Under the pieces are notes generated by a model. That model was not told the origin of the DNA. It made no database searches and was given only the letters and a program-made list of their open reading frames with translations. A DNA stretch of 64,000 nt from Rubrivirga sp046845755 (GTDB lineage Bacteria; Bacteroidota; Rhodothermia; Rhodothermales; Rubricoccaceae), in assembly GCF_046845755.1 (NCBI RefSeq), contig NZ_CP177357.1, positions 2,976,001 through 3,040,000 of the forward strand, written 5' to 3'. Positions 17,751-25,468 of the stretch are shown here, in pieces. The translations under genes were made by a program, and so were the position numbers. Every line of letters begins with the position of its first letter. The stretch's first letter is position 1.

Positions 17751-17806
17751 GTCATCCCGAGCCTGTCGAGGGATCTCCGCCGCTGTGCGGCTCCGCTCAG
17801 GATGAC
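17751..17806. repeat. Family C inverted-repeat element (short copy)
   Basis: Begins GTCATCCCGAG and ends CGCTCAGGATGAC, so the termini are inverted copies of GTCATCC. The interior contains GGGATCTCCG and a small hairpin. It lies in the efp-RpiB intergenic region (17597-17888), which otherwise shows no gene. Longer copies are at 53421 and 57590. Confidence 0.75.
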
Positions 17807-17888
17807 ACCATGGGTGGGTCAACGGAGCTTCTCCCCAGAGCGAGCCCCAGCACCCAATCCCCAATCCCGAACCCCCGTAGCTTCCCCC

Positions 17889-18554
17889 ATGCCTCGTCTC
17901 GTCTCCGAACGGACCGTCCTCGACGCCCTCGCCGCCGGCCGCGCCACGCTCGCGGTGCCCGCCGGCGCCCTCATCACGGCGCTCGCCCGCGACACCGCGC
18001 GCGACCACGGGCTCGCGTTCGTCACCGACACCGGCGCGCCGACGAGCGCGCCCGCCGACCCGCCCCGCCAGCCCAGCGCGCCTGCCAAGACACTCGCGGT
18101 CGCCTGCGACCACGCCGGGTTCGACCACAAAGACGCGCTCGTCGCCCACGCCCGGAGCCTGGGCTGGACCGTCACCGACTTGGGCACGGACTCGACCGAC
18201 AGCGTCGACTACCCCGACTTCGCGTACGCCGTCGCCCGGCTCGTCCACCTCGGTCAGGTCGCGCACGGGCTGATGATCGACGGCGTCGGTGTCGGGTCGG
18301 CGATCGTGGCCAACAAGGTGCCGGGCGTGCGCGCGGCGCTGTGCCCGAGCACGTTCGCCGCCTTCAACGCGCGCGCCCACAACGACGCGAACGTGCTCAC
18401 GCTGGGGAGCCGGACGATGGGCGTCGAGGTCTCCAAGCGCGTGCTCGCGGAGTTTTTGGCGACCGACTTCGAGGGCGGGCGCCACGAGCGCCGCGTCCAG
18501 AAAATCTTGGACGTGGAGGCCCGCTTCCTGCCCGGGGCTGGGGGCGCGGCGTGA
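17889..18554 (+). CDS. RpiB/LacAB-family sugar-phosphate isomerase homologue
   Basis: A 221-residue protein. Residues about 67-210 are the RpiB fold: VACDHAGFDHKD (72-83), YPDFAYAVA, GLMIDGVGVGSAIVANKVPG (128-147), and ARAHNDANVLTLGSR. In classical ribose-5-phosphate isomerase B a catalytic Cys sits at the position that is Asp131 here (CGTGIG becomes DGVGVG). That change is, as far as I know, characteristic of RpiB-like proteins encoded with sugar-degrading bacterial microcompartments. Residues 4-45 form an extra module (LVSERTVLDALAAG... ALITALARDTARDHGLAFV) that also occurs at the C-terminus of the next protein. Its TGA overlaps the GTG start of that gene (GTGA). The original catalysis may therefore be altered. 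Confidence 0.85.
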   Translation: MPRLVSERTVLDALAAGRATLAVPAGALITALARDTARDHGLAFVTDTGAPTSAPADPPRQPSAPAKTLAVACDHAGFDHKDALVAHARSLGWTVTDLGTDSTDSVDYPDFAYAVARLVHLGQVAHGLMIDGVGVGSAIVANKVPGVRAALCPSTFAAFNARAHNDANVLTLGSRTMGVEVSKRVLAEFLATDFEGGRHERRVQKILDVEARFLPGAGGAA

Positions 18555-19225
18555 GGCCCGACGCCCTCCCGGTCCGCGCGCTCGGCTCGCGCGCCACGAT
18601 GCCGCCCAAGGCGCTCGCGGCCCTCTTCGGCGAGCGCGCCACGCTCGCGCCGTCGGCGACGGTCGAGGTCGTCCGCACGGGCCACGTCGTCGCTCGCGTG
18701 GCCGTCTCGGCCGGCGCCGCGCTCGCGCTGGTCTTGGACGCGACGGATGCCGACTCGCTCTCGCTCGGCGGCGCGGTCGTGCTGCGCGGGCCGGTCGGCG
18801 CCAGCGGCCCGGTCACGCCGGGGCCCGTCTGTTCGCGGCTCGTCCTGCCCGGCGGCCTCCGCCGCGCCTGGAACGTCCCGGCCGACCGCGCCGCCGTCGC
18901 CCTGGGCCCGCTCGCCGCGATGGTGGCCGTCGCCGACGGGCCCGACGCCGCCGTCGAGGTCGACCGCGCGCTGTGGCTGGCGGCGGGCCGCCCCGAGACC
19001 GCCCGCTGGCTCCCCGGCCTCACGCTCGACACGCCCGACGCCGACGACGCCCGAACAGACGCGACCGGCCCGCTCACCATCGACCGCCGCGTCATCACCG
19101 AGACCGACGTGCGCCAGGCCCGGCTCGCGCACCGCCAGATCCGGGTCGCCGAGGGCCAGATCGTGACGCCCGCCGCCGCGTCGCTGGCCCGCGAGGCCGG
19201 CGTGTTCGCGGACCGGGAGCCCTAG
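18551..19225 (+). CDS. Degenerate PduL-like protein lacking the metal-binding histidines
   Basis: A 224-residue protein starting at GTG 18551, overlapping the RpiB-like gene by 4 bases. The pattern of PduL phosphotransacylase is visible: ALFGERATLAP near the N-terminus, DATDADSLSLGGAVVLRGPV in the middle, and a second half-barrel starting LRRAWNVPADRAAVALG. In active PduL the two motifs RHxHL and RHIHM bind zinc; here they read SRATM and RRAWNV, so the histidines are gone. Residues about 186-222 (VITETDVRQARLAH... IVTPAAASLAREAGVF) repeat the module at the N-terminus of the RpiB-like partner. No shell-protein genes are in the window. I infer a non-catalytic or repurposed PduL relative; the family call is by pattern only. 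Confidence 0.6.
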   Translation: MRPDALPVRALGSRATMPPKALAALFGERATLAPSATVEVVRTGHVVARVAVSAGAALALVLDATDADSLSLGGAVVLRGPVGASGPVTPGPVCSRLVLPGGLRRAWNVPADRAAVALGPLAAMVAVADGPDAAVEVDRALWLAAGRPETARWLPGLTLDTPDADDARTDATGPLTIDRRVITETDVRQARLAHRQIRVAEGQIVTPAAASLAREAGVFADREP

Positions 19226-19271
19226 CGCCCGCCCGGCCCGAGGCGTACAGGGTCAGCCGCTCGCCCCGCGT

Positions 19272-19302
19272 CGTAGGGACACACCGGCGGTGTGTCCCTA
19301 CC
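19272..19302. repeat. Perfect 13-bp stem hairpin
   Basis: GTAGGGACACACC, a GGC loop, then GGTGTGTCCCTAC (19273-19301). It lies 50 bases after the PduL-like gene. There is no T-run, so it looks like a dispersed palindromic element rather than a simple terminator. Confidence 0.7.
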
Positions 19303-19320
19303 GGCCGCCGAGGCCACCCC

Positions 19321-19347
19321 TAGGGTTGTATCGCGATACGCCCCTCC
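19321..19347. repeat. Palindrome centred on GTATCGCGATAC
   Basis: A perfect 12-base palindrome at 19328-19339, flanked by AGGG and CCCCT that extend the symmetry imperfectly. It is the second of two adjacent palindromes. Confidence 0.6.
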
Positions 19348-19443
19348 CGACCGATCGGCGTCTGCGTAGGCCCGCCCGCTGGCGCAAGCCCCGCCCGTCG
19401 CCAGCTGGCCGTGCCCCTCGCCGACCTCGGCAGATGCAGCGAA

Positions 19444-19482
19444 GTCCCCCCTCCTCGGATGAGGAGGGGGGACAGGGGGTGG
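19444..19482. repeat. Family B palindrome
   Basis: GTCCCCCCTCCTC-GGAT-GAGGAGGGGGGAC followed by AGGGGGTGG. The same core recurs at 38204-38243 and, shorter, at 38290-38312. Confidence 0.75.
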
Positions 19483-19591
19483 TCGATCGGCTGGCACAAG
19501 CCCCTCCTGCTGGCGCCCGCCGGTCACCCTCCCCCGGCCCGGGAGGCTCAGACGGGGGCTTGCGCAAGCCGTGCGGCCGCGAGTCCTCTCG

Positions 19592-19770
19592 AGGGTCAAG
19601 GAGTCCCGCACTGGGTTCGACGGGGCTTACCGTGGGTTCGACGGGGCTCCCCCTGGGTTCACTGGCGCGCACCCAGGGTTCAGCGGCTCCGACCCACGGT
19701 TCAGCGGCTTCGATCCAGGGTTCGATGCCTCTCACCCACGGCTCAGCGGCACGCACCCACGGTTCAGCGC
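19592..19770. repeat. 21-bp tandem array, about eight units, intergenic
   Basis: Seven full units (19613, 19634, 19655, 19676, 19697, 19718 and 19739) and a partial eighth, with a degenerate unit before them. The unit looks like GGGTTCGACGGGGCTCCCCCT. The reverse complement of a unit is close to the units inside the DUF445 gene at 1075-1200. There are no spacers and no CRISPR features. Confidence 0.85.
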
Positions 19771-19847
19771 GGGGCGGCATCGCGTACACAAGGGGCCCGC
19801 CGTCGCGCCCGCTCCCCGTTACCTTCACGCATCCCCGCCCCGACCTG

Positions 19848-21572
19848 ATGACCGTTCGCGCCTGTCTCGCCGCCGTCGCGGCCCTCGCCCTCGCCGCCCC
19901 CGCCCTCGCCCAGGGCATCAGCGCCGACACCCCGCTGCGGCCCGTGACGCGCGCCGCCGCCATCACGAACGCCCGCGTGGTCGTGGCCCCGGGCCGCGTG
20001 CTCGACCGCGCGACCGTCGTCGTCCGCGACGGCCGGATCGTCGCCGTCGGCCGCGACGCCGCCGTGCCGTTCGACGCCGAGGTCGTCGAAGGCGACTCGC
20101 TGACCGTCTACGCCGGGTTCGTCGACGCCTTCGGGTATGCGGGGGTCCCCAAGCCCGAGGACCCCGAGGACTACACCGGCGACCGCGGCGACCCGCCGCG
20201 CGAGCGCGCCGGCATCATGCCCGACCGCGACGTCCGCGCCACCTTCGACGCCACGGACGCCCGCATCAAGGCGCTGCGCGAGGCCGGCTTCACCGCTGCC
20301 CACGTCGCCCCGCGCGACGGCCTGTTCGCCGGGCAGGGCGCCGTCGTGCTGATGCGCGAGGCCCAGCGCCGCGAGCCCGCCCAAGCCCTCGTCCTGACCG
20401 ACGCGATGAGCCTGGTCGCCCAGATCGACCCCGCCTCGGGCGTCTACCCGGGCACCCCGATGGGCGTGCTTTCCGTCATGCGCGAGACCGTCGAGAACGC
20501 GCGCCGCCGCCGCGCCGGGCGCACCGCCTACGACCAGGCCGCAGAGGGCGCCGCCCGCCCCCGCTTCGACCCCGTCCTCGACGCCGTCGGCACCTTGCTC
20601 GACGGCGACCGCCAGTTCGTGTTCGTCGTCGACGGCTGGCTCGAGGGCTTCCGCGCGCTCCGCGCGAGCGACGAGATGGGGCTGGCGCCGATCCTCGCCG
20701 GGCTCGGCGATTCCGCGCCGCTGATCGAGCGCCTCTCCGCCGACGACATCGCCGTGTTCGCCCCGCTCGCGCTCGCCGACTCCGTCAAAGTCGACAGCAC
20801 GGCCGCCGCCCGCGAGCTGCCCTCGACCACGCCCGGCGCCGTCTCGTTTCTGAGCAACCGCCGGATCGTGTCGTACCAGGACGCCGAGGCCGAAAACGCC
20901 GCGCTCTCCGACCAGCGCCGCGTCGCGATCGCGCGGACCGAGCGGAGCCCGGCGCTGATGGCCCAAGCCGGCGTCCCGTTCGCCTTCGGCACCTTCGAGG
21001 TCAAGCCCGCCGACGTCCACACGTCGCTCGTCCGGTTCGTCCGCGCCGGGCTCGCGCCCGACGACGCGCTCGCAGCGCTCACCACGACGCCCGCCGAGCT
21101 CCTCGGCCTGGGCCGCGAGCTGGGCACCGTCGAGGTCGGCAAGCTGGCGAACCTCGTCCTGACCGACGGCCCGCTCTTTACCGACTCGACGGCCGTGCGC
21201 CACGTGTTCGTGGAAGGCGTCGGCTACGAGATCGAGGCGGGCGGGCCGGAGGGCGCCGACCCCGACGCCGTCGTCGACGTGGTGGGCACGTGGGACTTCG
21301 AGGTCTCGACGCCCGGCGGCACGCAGTCCGGCACGTTCACGCTCACCGGCTCCGGCGACGACCTGTCGGGCACGATCACGAGCGACGGCGACACCGACCC
21401 GCTCACGTCCGTCGTGCTCGAGGGCAACGCCCTGACCATGGTCACCAGCGACCCCGACATCGGCACCATCACCATCTCGGGCATCGTCACCGACGACGAG
21501 TTCGAGGGGACCGCCGAGGTCACCGGCTTCGGCTCGCTCCCCTTCACGGCCACCAAGCGCCCGGGCGGGTGA
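19848..21572 (+). CDS. Exported amidohydrolase-like protein lacking HxH, with C-terminal beta domain
   Basis: A 574-residue protein with a signal peptide (MTVRACLAAVAALALAAPALAQ). The body follows the amidohydrolase fold (RVVVAPGRVLDRATVVVRDG... then VGKLANLVLTDGPLF). Where the family normally has D-x-H-x-H, this protein reads VYAGFVDAFGYAGVP, so the first metal ligands are missing. The last 95 residues are a separate beta-rich domain (VVGTWDFEVSTPGGTQSG... ) rich in Gly, Thr and Asp, of a type found after such proteins in Bacteroidota. It is first of three tandem amidohydrolase genes on this strand. It may be a binding or scaffold paralogue of the middle gene, or may use an altered site. Confidence 0.85.
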   Translation: MTVRACLAAVAALALAAPALAQGISADTPLRPVTRAAAITNARVVVAPGRVLDRATVVVRDGRIVAVGRDAAVPFDAEVVEGDSLTVYAGFVDAFGYAGVPKPEDPEDYTGDRGDPPRERAGIMPDRDVRATFDATDARIKALREAGFTAAHVAPRDGLFAGQGAVVLMREAQRREPAQALVLTDAMSLVAQIDPASGVYPGTPMGVLSVMRETVENARRRRAGRTAYDQAAEGAARPRFDPVLDAVGTLLDGDRQFVFVVDGWLEGFRALRASDEMGLAPILAGLGDSAPLIERLSADDIAVFAPLALADSVKVDSTAAARELPSTTPGAVSFLSNRRIVSYQDAEAENAALSDQRRVAIARTERSPALMAQAGVPFAFGTFEVKPADVHTSLVRFVRAGLAPDDALAALTTTPAELLGLGRELGTVEVGKLANLVLTDGPLFTDSTAVRHVFVEGVGYEIEAGGPEGADPDAVVDVVGTWDFEVSTPGGTQSGTFTLTGSGDDLSGTITSDGDTDPLTSVVLEGNALTMVTSDPDIGTITISGIVTDDEFEGTAEVTGFGSLPFTATKRPGG

Positions 21573-21647
21573 GGCGTAAAGAGTGATGAGTGATGCGGGG
21601 GCGCCCTGCCCCCCGACTGAGATCCGACAACCGACCACCGACGACCG

Positions 21648-23015
21648 ATGACCCGATTCCTCCTCCTGGCCCTCGCGCTCGTCGCGGGCGCGGCGTCTGC
21701 CCAGACCCCGGCCGACCTCCCGCCCGCCTCCGAGCGCGGCTCCGTGCTCCTCCGCGGCGGCACCGTCCACCCGGTTTCCGGCCCGGCGATGCCCAACACC
21801 GACGTGCTCGTCGTCGACGGCGTGATCACGCGCATCGGCACCGGTCTCGACGCCCCGCGCGGCACGACGGTCATCGACGTGACCGGCCGCCACGTCACGC
21901 CCGGCATCATCGACGCGCACAGCCACATCGCGCTGTCGTCGGTCAACGAGGCCAGCAACCCGATCGTCGCCGAGGTCCAGATGCGCGACGCCGTCGACCC
22001 GTCCGACATCGGGATCTACCGGGCGCTCGCGGGCGGCGTGACGAGCATCCACGTGATGCACGGCTCGGCGAACCCGGTCGGCGGCGAGAACGAGACGCTC
22101 AAGCTCCGCTGGGGCACTGCCGACCCCGACGGGCTCCTGTTCGAGGGCGCCCCGCGCACCATCAAGTTCGCGCTCGGCGAGAACCCGACGCGCGTCCACG
22201 GCCGGGGCCGCGGCATCCGCCCGAGCACGCGGATGGGCATCGAGCAGGTCTACCGCGAGGCGTTCACCGAAGCGCGCGCCTACCGCGCCCGTCAAACCGC
22301 CGCCGCCGCCGCGCGCCAGCCGCTCCCGCCCATCGATCGCCGGATGGAGACGCTGGCGGACATCCTGGACGGCGAGGTTCTCGTGCACTGCCACAGCTAC
22401 CGCGCCGACGAGATCCTGATGCTGATGGACGTCTTCCGCGACTTCGGCATCGAGCGGCTGACGTTCCAGCACGCGAACGAGGCGTTCAAGGTGGCGCCCG
22501 AGCTGGCGGCGTTTGGCGCCGGCGCGAGCGTCTTCTCGGACTGGGCCAACTACAAGATGGAGGTGGCCTACTCGTCGGCCTACAACGCCACGATCCTGAC
22601 CCAGAACGGCGTCCGCACATCCGTCAACTCCGACGACGCCGGGCTCCTGCGCTACCTCTACCACGAGGCCGCCAAGACCCAGCGCTACGGCGGGCTGAGC
22701 GACCAGGAGGCGCTCGCGCTCGTGACCCTCAACCCCGCCTGGCAGCTCGGCATCGACGACCGCGTCGGCACCATCGAGGTCGGCAAGGACGGCGACCTCG
22801 CCGTGTTCTCGGCCTCCCCCCTCTCGGTCTACGCCCGCGTCGACCTCACCTTCGTCGACGGCGTCGCCCGCTTCGACCGGATGCGCGACGGCGACGACCA
22901 GCGCTTGTACGTCGACCCCGAGGAGGAGATCGATGCGCTCCCCACGCAGTCCGACGCTCACTCGGCCTCCTGCATGTTGGGCACCGACCTCTTTGGGCTG
23001 ATGAGTGAAGAGTGA
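21648..23015 (+). CDS. Exported amidohydrolase with intact HxH motif
   Basis: A 455-residue periplasmic amidohydrolase with signal peptide (MTRFLLLALALVAGAAS). The metal-binding start GIIDAHSHIALSS is present. Later ligands appear in VLVHCHSYRADEI, LTFQHANEAF and the catalytic Asp region SVNSDDAGLLR. The C-terminal VGTIEVGKDGDLAVFS strand is typical. It is the middle one of three tandem paralogues and the only one of the three with HxH, so it is the likely catalytic member if the three work together. Spacing to the previous gene is 75 bases, containing degenerate GTGATGAGTGATG and CCGACCACCGACGACCG strings. Confidence 0.9.
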   Translation: MTRFLLLALALVAGAASAQTPADLPPASERGSVLLRGGTVHPVSGPAMPNTDVLVVDGVITRIGTGLDAPRGTTVIDVTGRHVTPGIIDAHSHIALSSVNEASNPIVAEVQMRDAVDPSDIGIYRALAGGVTSIHVMHGSANPVGGENETLKLRWGTADPDGLLFEGAPRTIKFALGENPTRVHGRGRGIRPSTRMGIEQVYREAFTEARAYRARQTAAAAARQPLPPIDRRMETLADILDGEVLVHCHSYRADEILMLMDVFRDFGIERLTFQHANEAFKVAPELAAFGAGASVFSDWANYKMEVAYSSAYNATILTQNGVRTSVNSDDAGLLRYLYHEAAKTQRYGGLSDQEALALVTLNPAWQLGIDDRVGTIEVGKDGDLAVFSASPLSVYARVDLTFVDGVARFDRMRDGDDQRLYVDPEEEIDALPTQSDAHSASCMLGTDLFGLMSEE

Positions 23016-23052
23016 TGAGTGACGTGCCTTCCGCTGCTGCCAACCTTTCTGC

Positions 23053-23091
23053 GACGTCCCCTCTCCCTCGGGGAGAGGGACAGGGTGAGGG
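23053..23091 (+). repeat. Family A palindromic repeat
   Basis: GACGTCCCCTCTCCCTCGGGGAGAGGGACAGGG split around a 2-base loop, then TGAGGG. It lies in the 131-base gap between two amidohydrolase genes. It could attenuate expression of the downstream gene, but no T-run follows. Confidence 0.85.
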
Positions 23092-23146
23092 CGGATCGAC
23101 CGCCGTCCTTTCTCCGCTCCCCCGACGACTCCCGAGCCAAACCCCG

Positions 23147-24478
23147 ATGCGCCTCGCTCTCTTCGCCCTCGCCGCCCTGCTGGCGGTCCCCGCCAGCGCC
23201 CAGGGCGCGCAGTACCGCGCCACCGGCGGCACGTTCGCGCTCACCGATTGCCGCATCGAGACCGTCACGCGCGGCACGATCGAGCGCGGGACCGTCGTGA
23301 TCGCGGACGGCCGGATCGCCGCCGTCGGCGACGCCGCCGTGCCGGCCGGCGCCCGCACCGTCCCGTGCGACGGCGGGACCGTCTACCCCGGCTTTATCGA
23401 CGCGGGCACGCGGATCGGGCTGTCCGAGATCGGGTCGGTCTCCGAGACCCAGGACTTCAACGAGCTGGGCAACGTGGTGCCCCAGATGAAGGCGCTCACG
23501 GCCATCAACCCGTCGAGCGTCCACCTCCCGCTGACGCGCGTGGCGGGCGTCACGACGGCGCTCGCGGTCCCCCGGGGCGGCCTGTTCCCCGGCACGGCCG
23601 CGCTCGTCGACCTGCACGGCTACACGCCGGACCAGCTGGCGACCGGGTTCGAGGGCGTCGTCCTCAACTTCCCGATGTCGGGCCGCCGCGGCCGGTTCGA
23701 CCGCCGCGATCAGGAGGCCATCGACAAGGCGGCCAAGGAGGCGGTGGAGGCGCTCGACGAGACCTGGGAGCAGGCCGTCCTCTACGCCCGCATCGACTCG
23801 GCGCGGACCGCCGGGCGCGGCGGCGAGATGCCGTACCAGCCCGAGATGGCCGCCCTCCTGCCGGTCGTGCGCGGCCAGCAGACGCTGCTCGTCGAGGCCA
23901 ACACGGCCGCCGACATCGTGGCCGCTCTCAACTGGCTCGACGGCAAGAACCTCAACGCCGTGCTGACGGGCGCCGCCGAGGGCTGGCGCGTGGCCGACAA
24001 GATCGCCGAGGCGGGCCTGTCCGTCGTCACCGGGCCCGTCACCGGGATGCCGACGCGCGCCAGCGACCGCTACGACCGGACGTACCAGAACGCCGCGCTG
24101 ATGGCGCAGGCCGGCATCGCCGTCGCGCTCCGCACCGACGACGGGATGCAGAACTACCGCAACCTCCCGTTCCACGCCGGCTTCGCGGTCGCCTACGGCC
24201 AGGAGCTCGGCTTCGACCGGGCGGCCGCGCTGGAGGCGATCACGATCGTCCCCGCGCGGATCTTCGGCGTCGACGACCACCTCGGCTCCATCGAGGTCGG
24301 CAAGGCGGGCACGCTCTTCGTCGCCGACGGCGACCCCTTCGAGCCGGCCACACAGATCACGGCCGTGTTCATCGACGGCCTGATGATCCCGCTCGTCTCG
24401 CGCCAGACGGAGCTCTACGACGAGTACCTCCGCCGCAGCCCGGGCCTGGTCGACGTGCGGCCGGCGGGGGGCGAGTAG
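23147..24478 (+). CDS. Exported amidohydrolase-like protein lacking HxH
   Basis: A 443-residue protein with a signal peptide (MRLALFALAALLAVPASAQ). Overall layout is amidohydrolase, with VYPGFIDAGTRIGLSEIGS at the place of D-x-H-x-H, so both first-shell histidines are absent. The rest of the fold is kept, including ALRTDDGMQNYRNLPF near the catalytic Asp and SIEVGKAGTLFVADGDPF at the end. It is the third of a tandem set; the first also lacks the motif. I chose the start at 23147 because the upstream open frame is the translation of a family A repeat. Function is unknown; it may be a structural partner of the middle paralogue. Confidence 0.85.
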   Translation: MRLALFALAALLAVPASAQGAQYRATGGTFALTDCRIETVTRGTIERGTVVIADGRIAAVGDAAVPAGARTVPCDGGTVYPGFIDAGTRIGLSEIGSVSETQDFNELGNVVPQMKALTAINPSSVHLPLTRVAGVTTALAVPRGGLFPGTAALVDLHGYTPDQLATGFEGVVLNFPMSGRRGRFDRRDQEAIDKAAKEAVEALDETWEQAVLYARIDSARTAGRGGEMPYQPEMAALLPVVRGQQTLLVEANTAADIVAALNWLDGKNLNAVLTGAAEGWRVADKIAEAGLSVVTGPVTGMPTRASDRYDRTYQNAALMAQAGIAVALRTDDGMQNYRNLPFHAGFAVAYGQELGFDRAAALEAITIVPARIFGVDDHLGSIEVGKAGTLFVADGDPFEPATQITAVFIDGLMIPLVSRQTELYDEYLRRSPGLVDVRPAGGE

Positions 24479-24514
24479 CGCACGCGCGCAAGCTGAGCCT
24501 TGCGGCATCGGCAC

Positions 24515-24708
24515 TGCTTGCGCTCGTGAGAAAATGTTGGGGGGAGCCAAACCCTCAAATGTGAGTCATCCCCGCGCAGGCGGGGATCCATGCGGCGGCG
24601 CTTGAATGGCACCCCTCTGGCCCCTCACCCTGTCCCTCTCCCGGTGGGAGAGGGGACGCTTTAGGGGGCTCGTGCCATTCCCCGAACCGTCCCTCAGTGC
24701 TTGCGCTC
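24515..24708. mobile_element. MITE-like composite element, copy 1
   Basis: The body is about 24531-24692. The left end AAAATGTTGGGGGGAGCC and the reverse complement of the right end (GGACGGTTCGGGGAATGGC) are imperfect inverted repeats. Inside are GAGTCATCCCCGCGCAGGCGGGGATCC (split: a small palindrome) and a reverse family A palindrome (24621-24658). The outer flanks carry a direct 11-base repeat TGCTTGCGCTC (24515-24525 and 24698-24708). The order of internal parts matches the element at 57737-57972. No gene is seen in this 274-base gap. Confidence 0.7.
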
Positions 24709-24752
24709 AGCGGCTCTCGGACCCCCCCGCCCCGCCGCGCCGTTGACGGGCC

Positions 24753-25415
24753 GTGCCTGACCCCGTCCTCCTGATCCACGGCCTCGGCCGGACCGGCCTG
24801 TCGATGCTCCCGATGGCCCGGGCGCTCCGCCGCGCCGGGTTCTCGCCCGAGGTCGTCGACTACCCCTCGCGCCAGCACTCGGTCGACGAGTTGGTCGCCC
24901 GTGTGGTCACCCCACAGGTGGAGGGGCGCCGCAAGGACGAGCGCGTCCACTTCGTGACGCATTCGCTGGGCGGCGTGCTCGTCCGCGCGTACGCCGCCCA
25001 GCGTGCCGACGCGGGGCGCCCGCTCGACGGCTCACGCGCGGTGATGCTGGCGCCGCCGCACGCCGGGTCCGAGGTGGCCGACAAGCTGGGCCACCGGCGC
25101 CCGTTCAAACTCGCGCTGGGGCCCACCCTCAACGAACTCGGCACCGGCGACGCCGGGCCGTCGCGGCTCGGGCCCATCCGGGGCATCGAGGCGGGTGTGA
25201 TCGCCGGGACGCGGTCGATCGTCCCCTTCGGGCGGTGGTTCGGCGGCCCCCACGACGGGCTCGTCTCGGTCGCCAGCGCGCACGCCCCGGACGGGATCGC
25301 CGACCGGGCGGTCGTCTCCAAGACGCACGCCCTGATGATGATGTCGCCGACCGTCATCGCGCTCACCGTCCGGTTCCTCCAGACCGGCTCGTTCGCGGCC
25401 TCAGGCGACGCCTGA
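24753..25415 (+). CDS. Lipase-like alpha/beta hydrolase
   Basis: A 220-residue cytoplasmic protein beginning at GTG. The oxyanion-hole region VLLIHGLGRTG and the nucleophile elbow FVTHSLGGVLVR (Ser about 73) are those of small lipases and acyl hydrolases of the EstA type. An Asp in PHDGLVSVASA and a His in SKTHALMM complete a plausible triad. No signal peptide is visible. The next gene, fabH, starts 54 bases later on the same strand, hinting at a role in acyl turnover. The GTG start is supported by the immediate MPDPVLLIHG N-terminus; the region upstream is repeat DNA. Confidence 0.85.
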   Translation: MPDPVLLIHGLGRTGLSMLPMARALRRAGFSPEVVDYPSRQHSVDELVARVVTPQVEGRRKDERVHFVTHSLGGVLVRAYAAQRADAGRPLDGSRAVMLAPPHAGSEVADKLGHRRPFKLALGPTLNELGTGDAGPSRLGPIRGIEAGVIAGTRSIVPFGRWFGGPHDGLVSVASAHAPDGIADRAVVSKTHALMMMSPTVIALTVRFLQTGSFAASGDA

Positions 25416-25468
25416 AACCGCACCTATTGACGGACCGTTTGTCGGGATTGACTCCCACGCCAGCCGAT

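Larger units (their letters stand above)
19226..19847. other. 622-bp repeat-filled intergenic region
   Basis: No convincing gene. It holds, in order, two short hairpins (19272-19347), small GCTGGCGC-type pieces, a family B palindrome (19444-19482), a CCCTCCCCCGGCCCGGGAGG palindrome fragment (about 19527-19546), and an 8-unit 21-bp tandem array (19592-19770). The final 70 bases before 19848 probably hold the promoter of the amidohydrolase gene, but I see no clear motif. Confidence 0.75.

Noticed and set aside
17889..19225. A complete bacterial microcompartment locus
   Set aside because: No shell protein (BMC-H, BMC-P or BMC-T), aldehyde dehydrogenase or aldolase gene lies nearby. Only two enzyme-like homologues are present.
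19592..19770. CRISPR array
   Set aside because: The 21-bp units are directly adjacent without spacers, are degenerate, and no cas genes are near.
19764..22961. Minus-strand open frame of over 1000 codons opposite two amidohydrolase genes
   Set aside because: The translation is low in hydrophobic diversity (runs of Gly, Val, Arg, Asp, His) and has no domain. Both plus-strand genes have signal peptides and family motifs.
19848..24478. Amidohydrolases 1 and 3 as pseudogenes
   Set aside because: Frames are intact over full length with good signal peptides and normal codon use. Only the HxH residues differ, which suggests a functional change and not decay.
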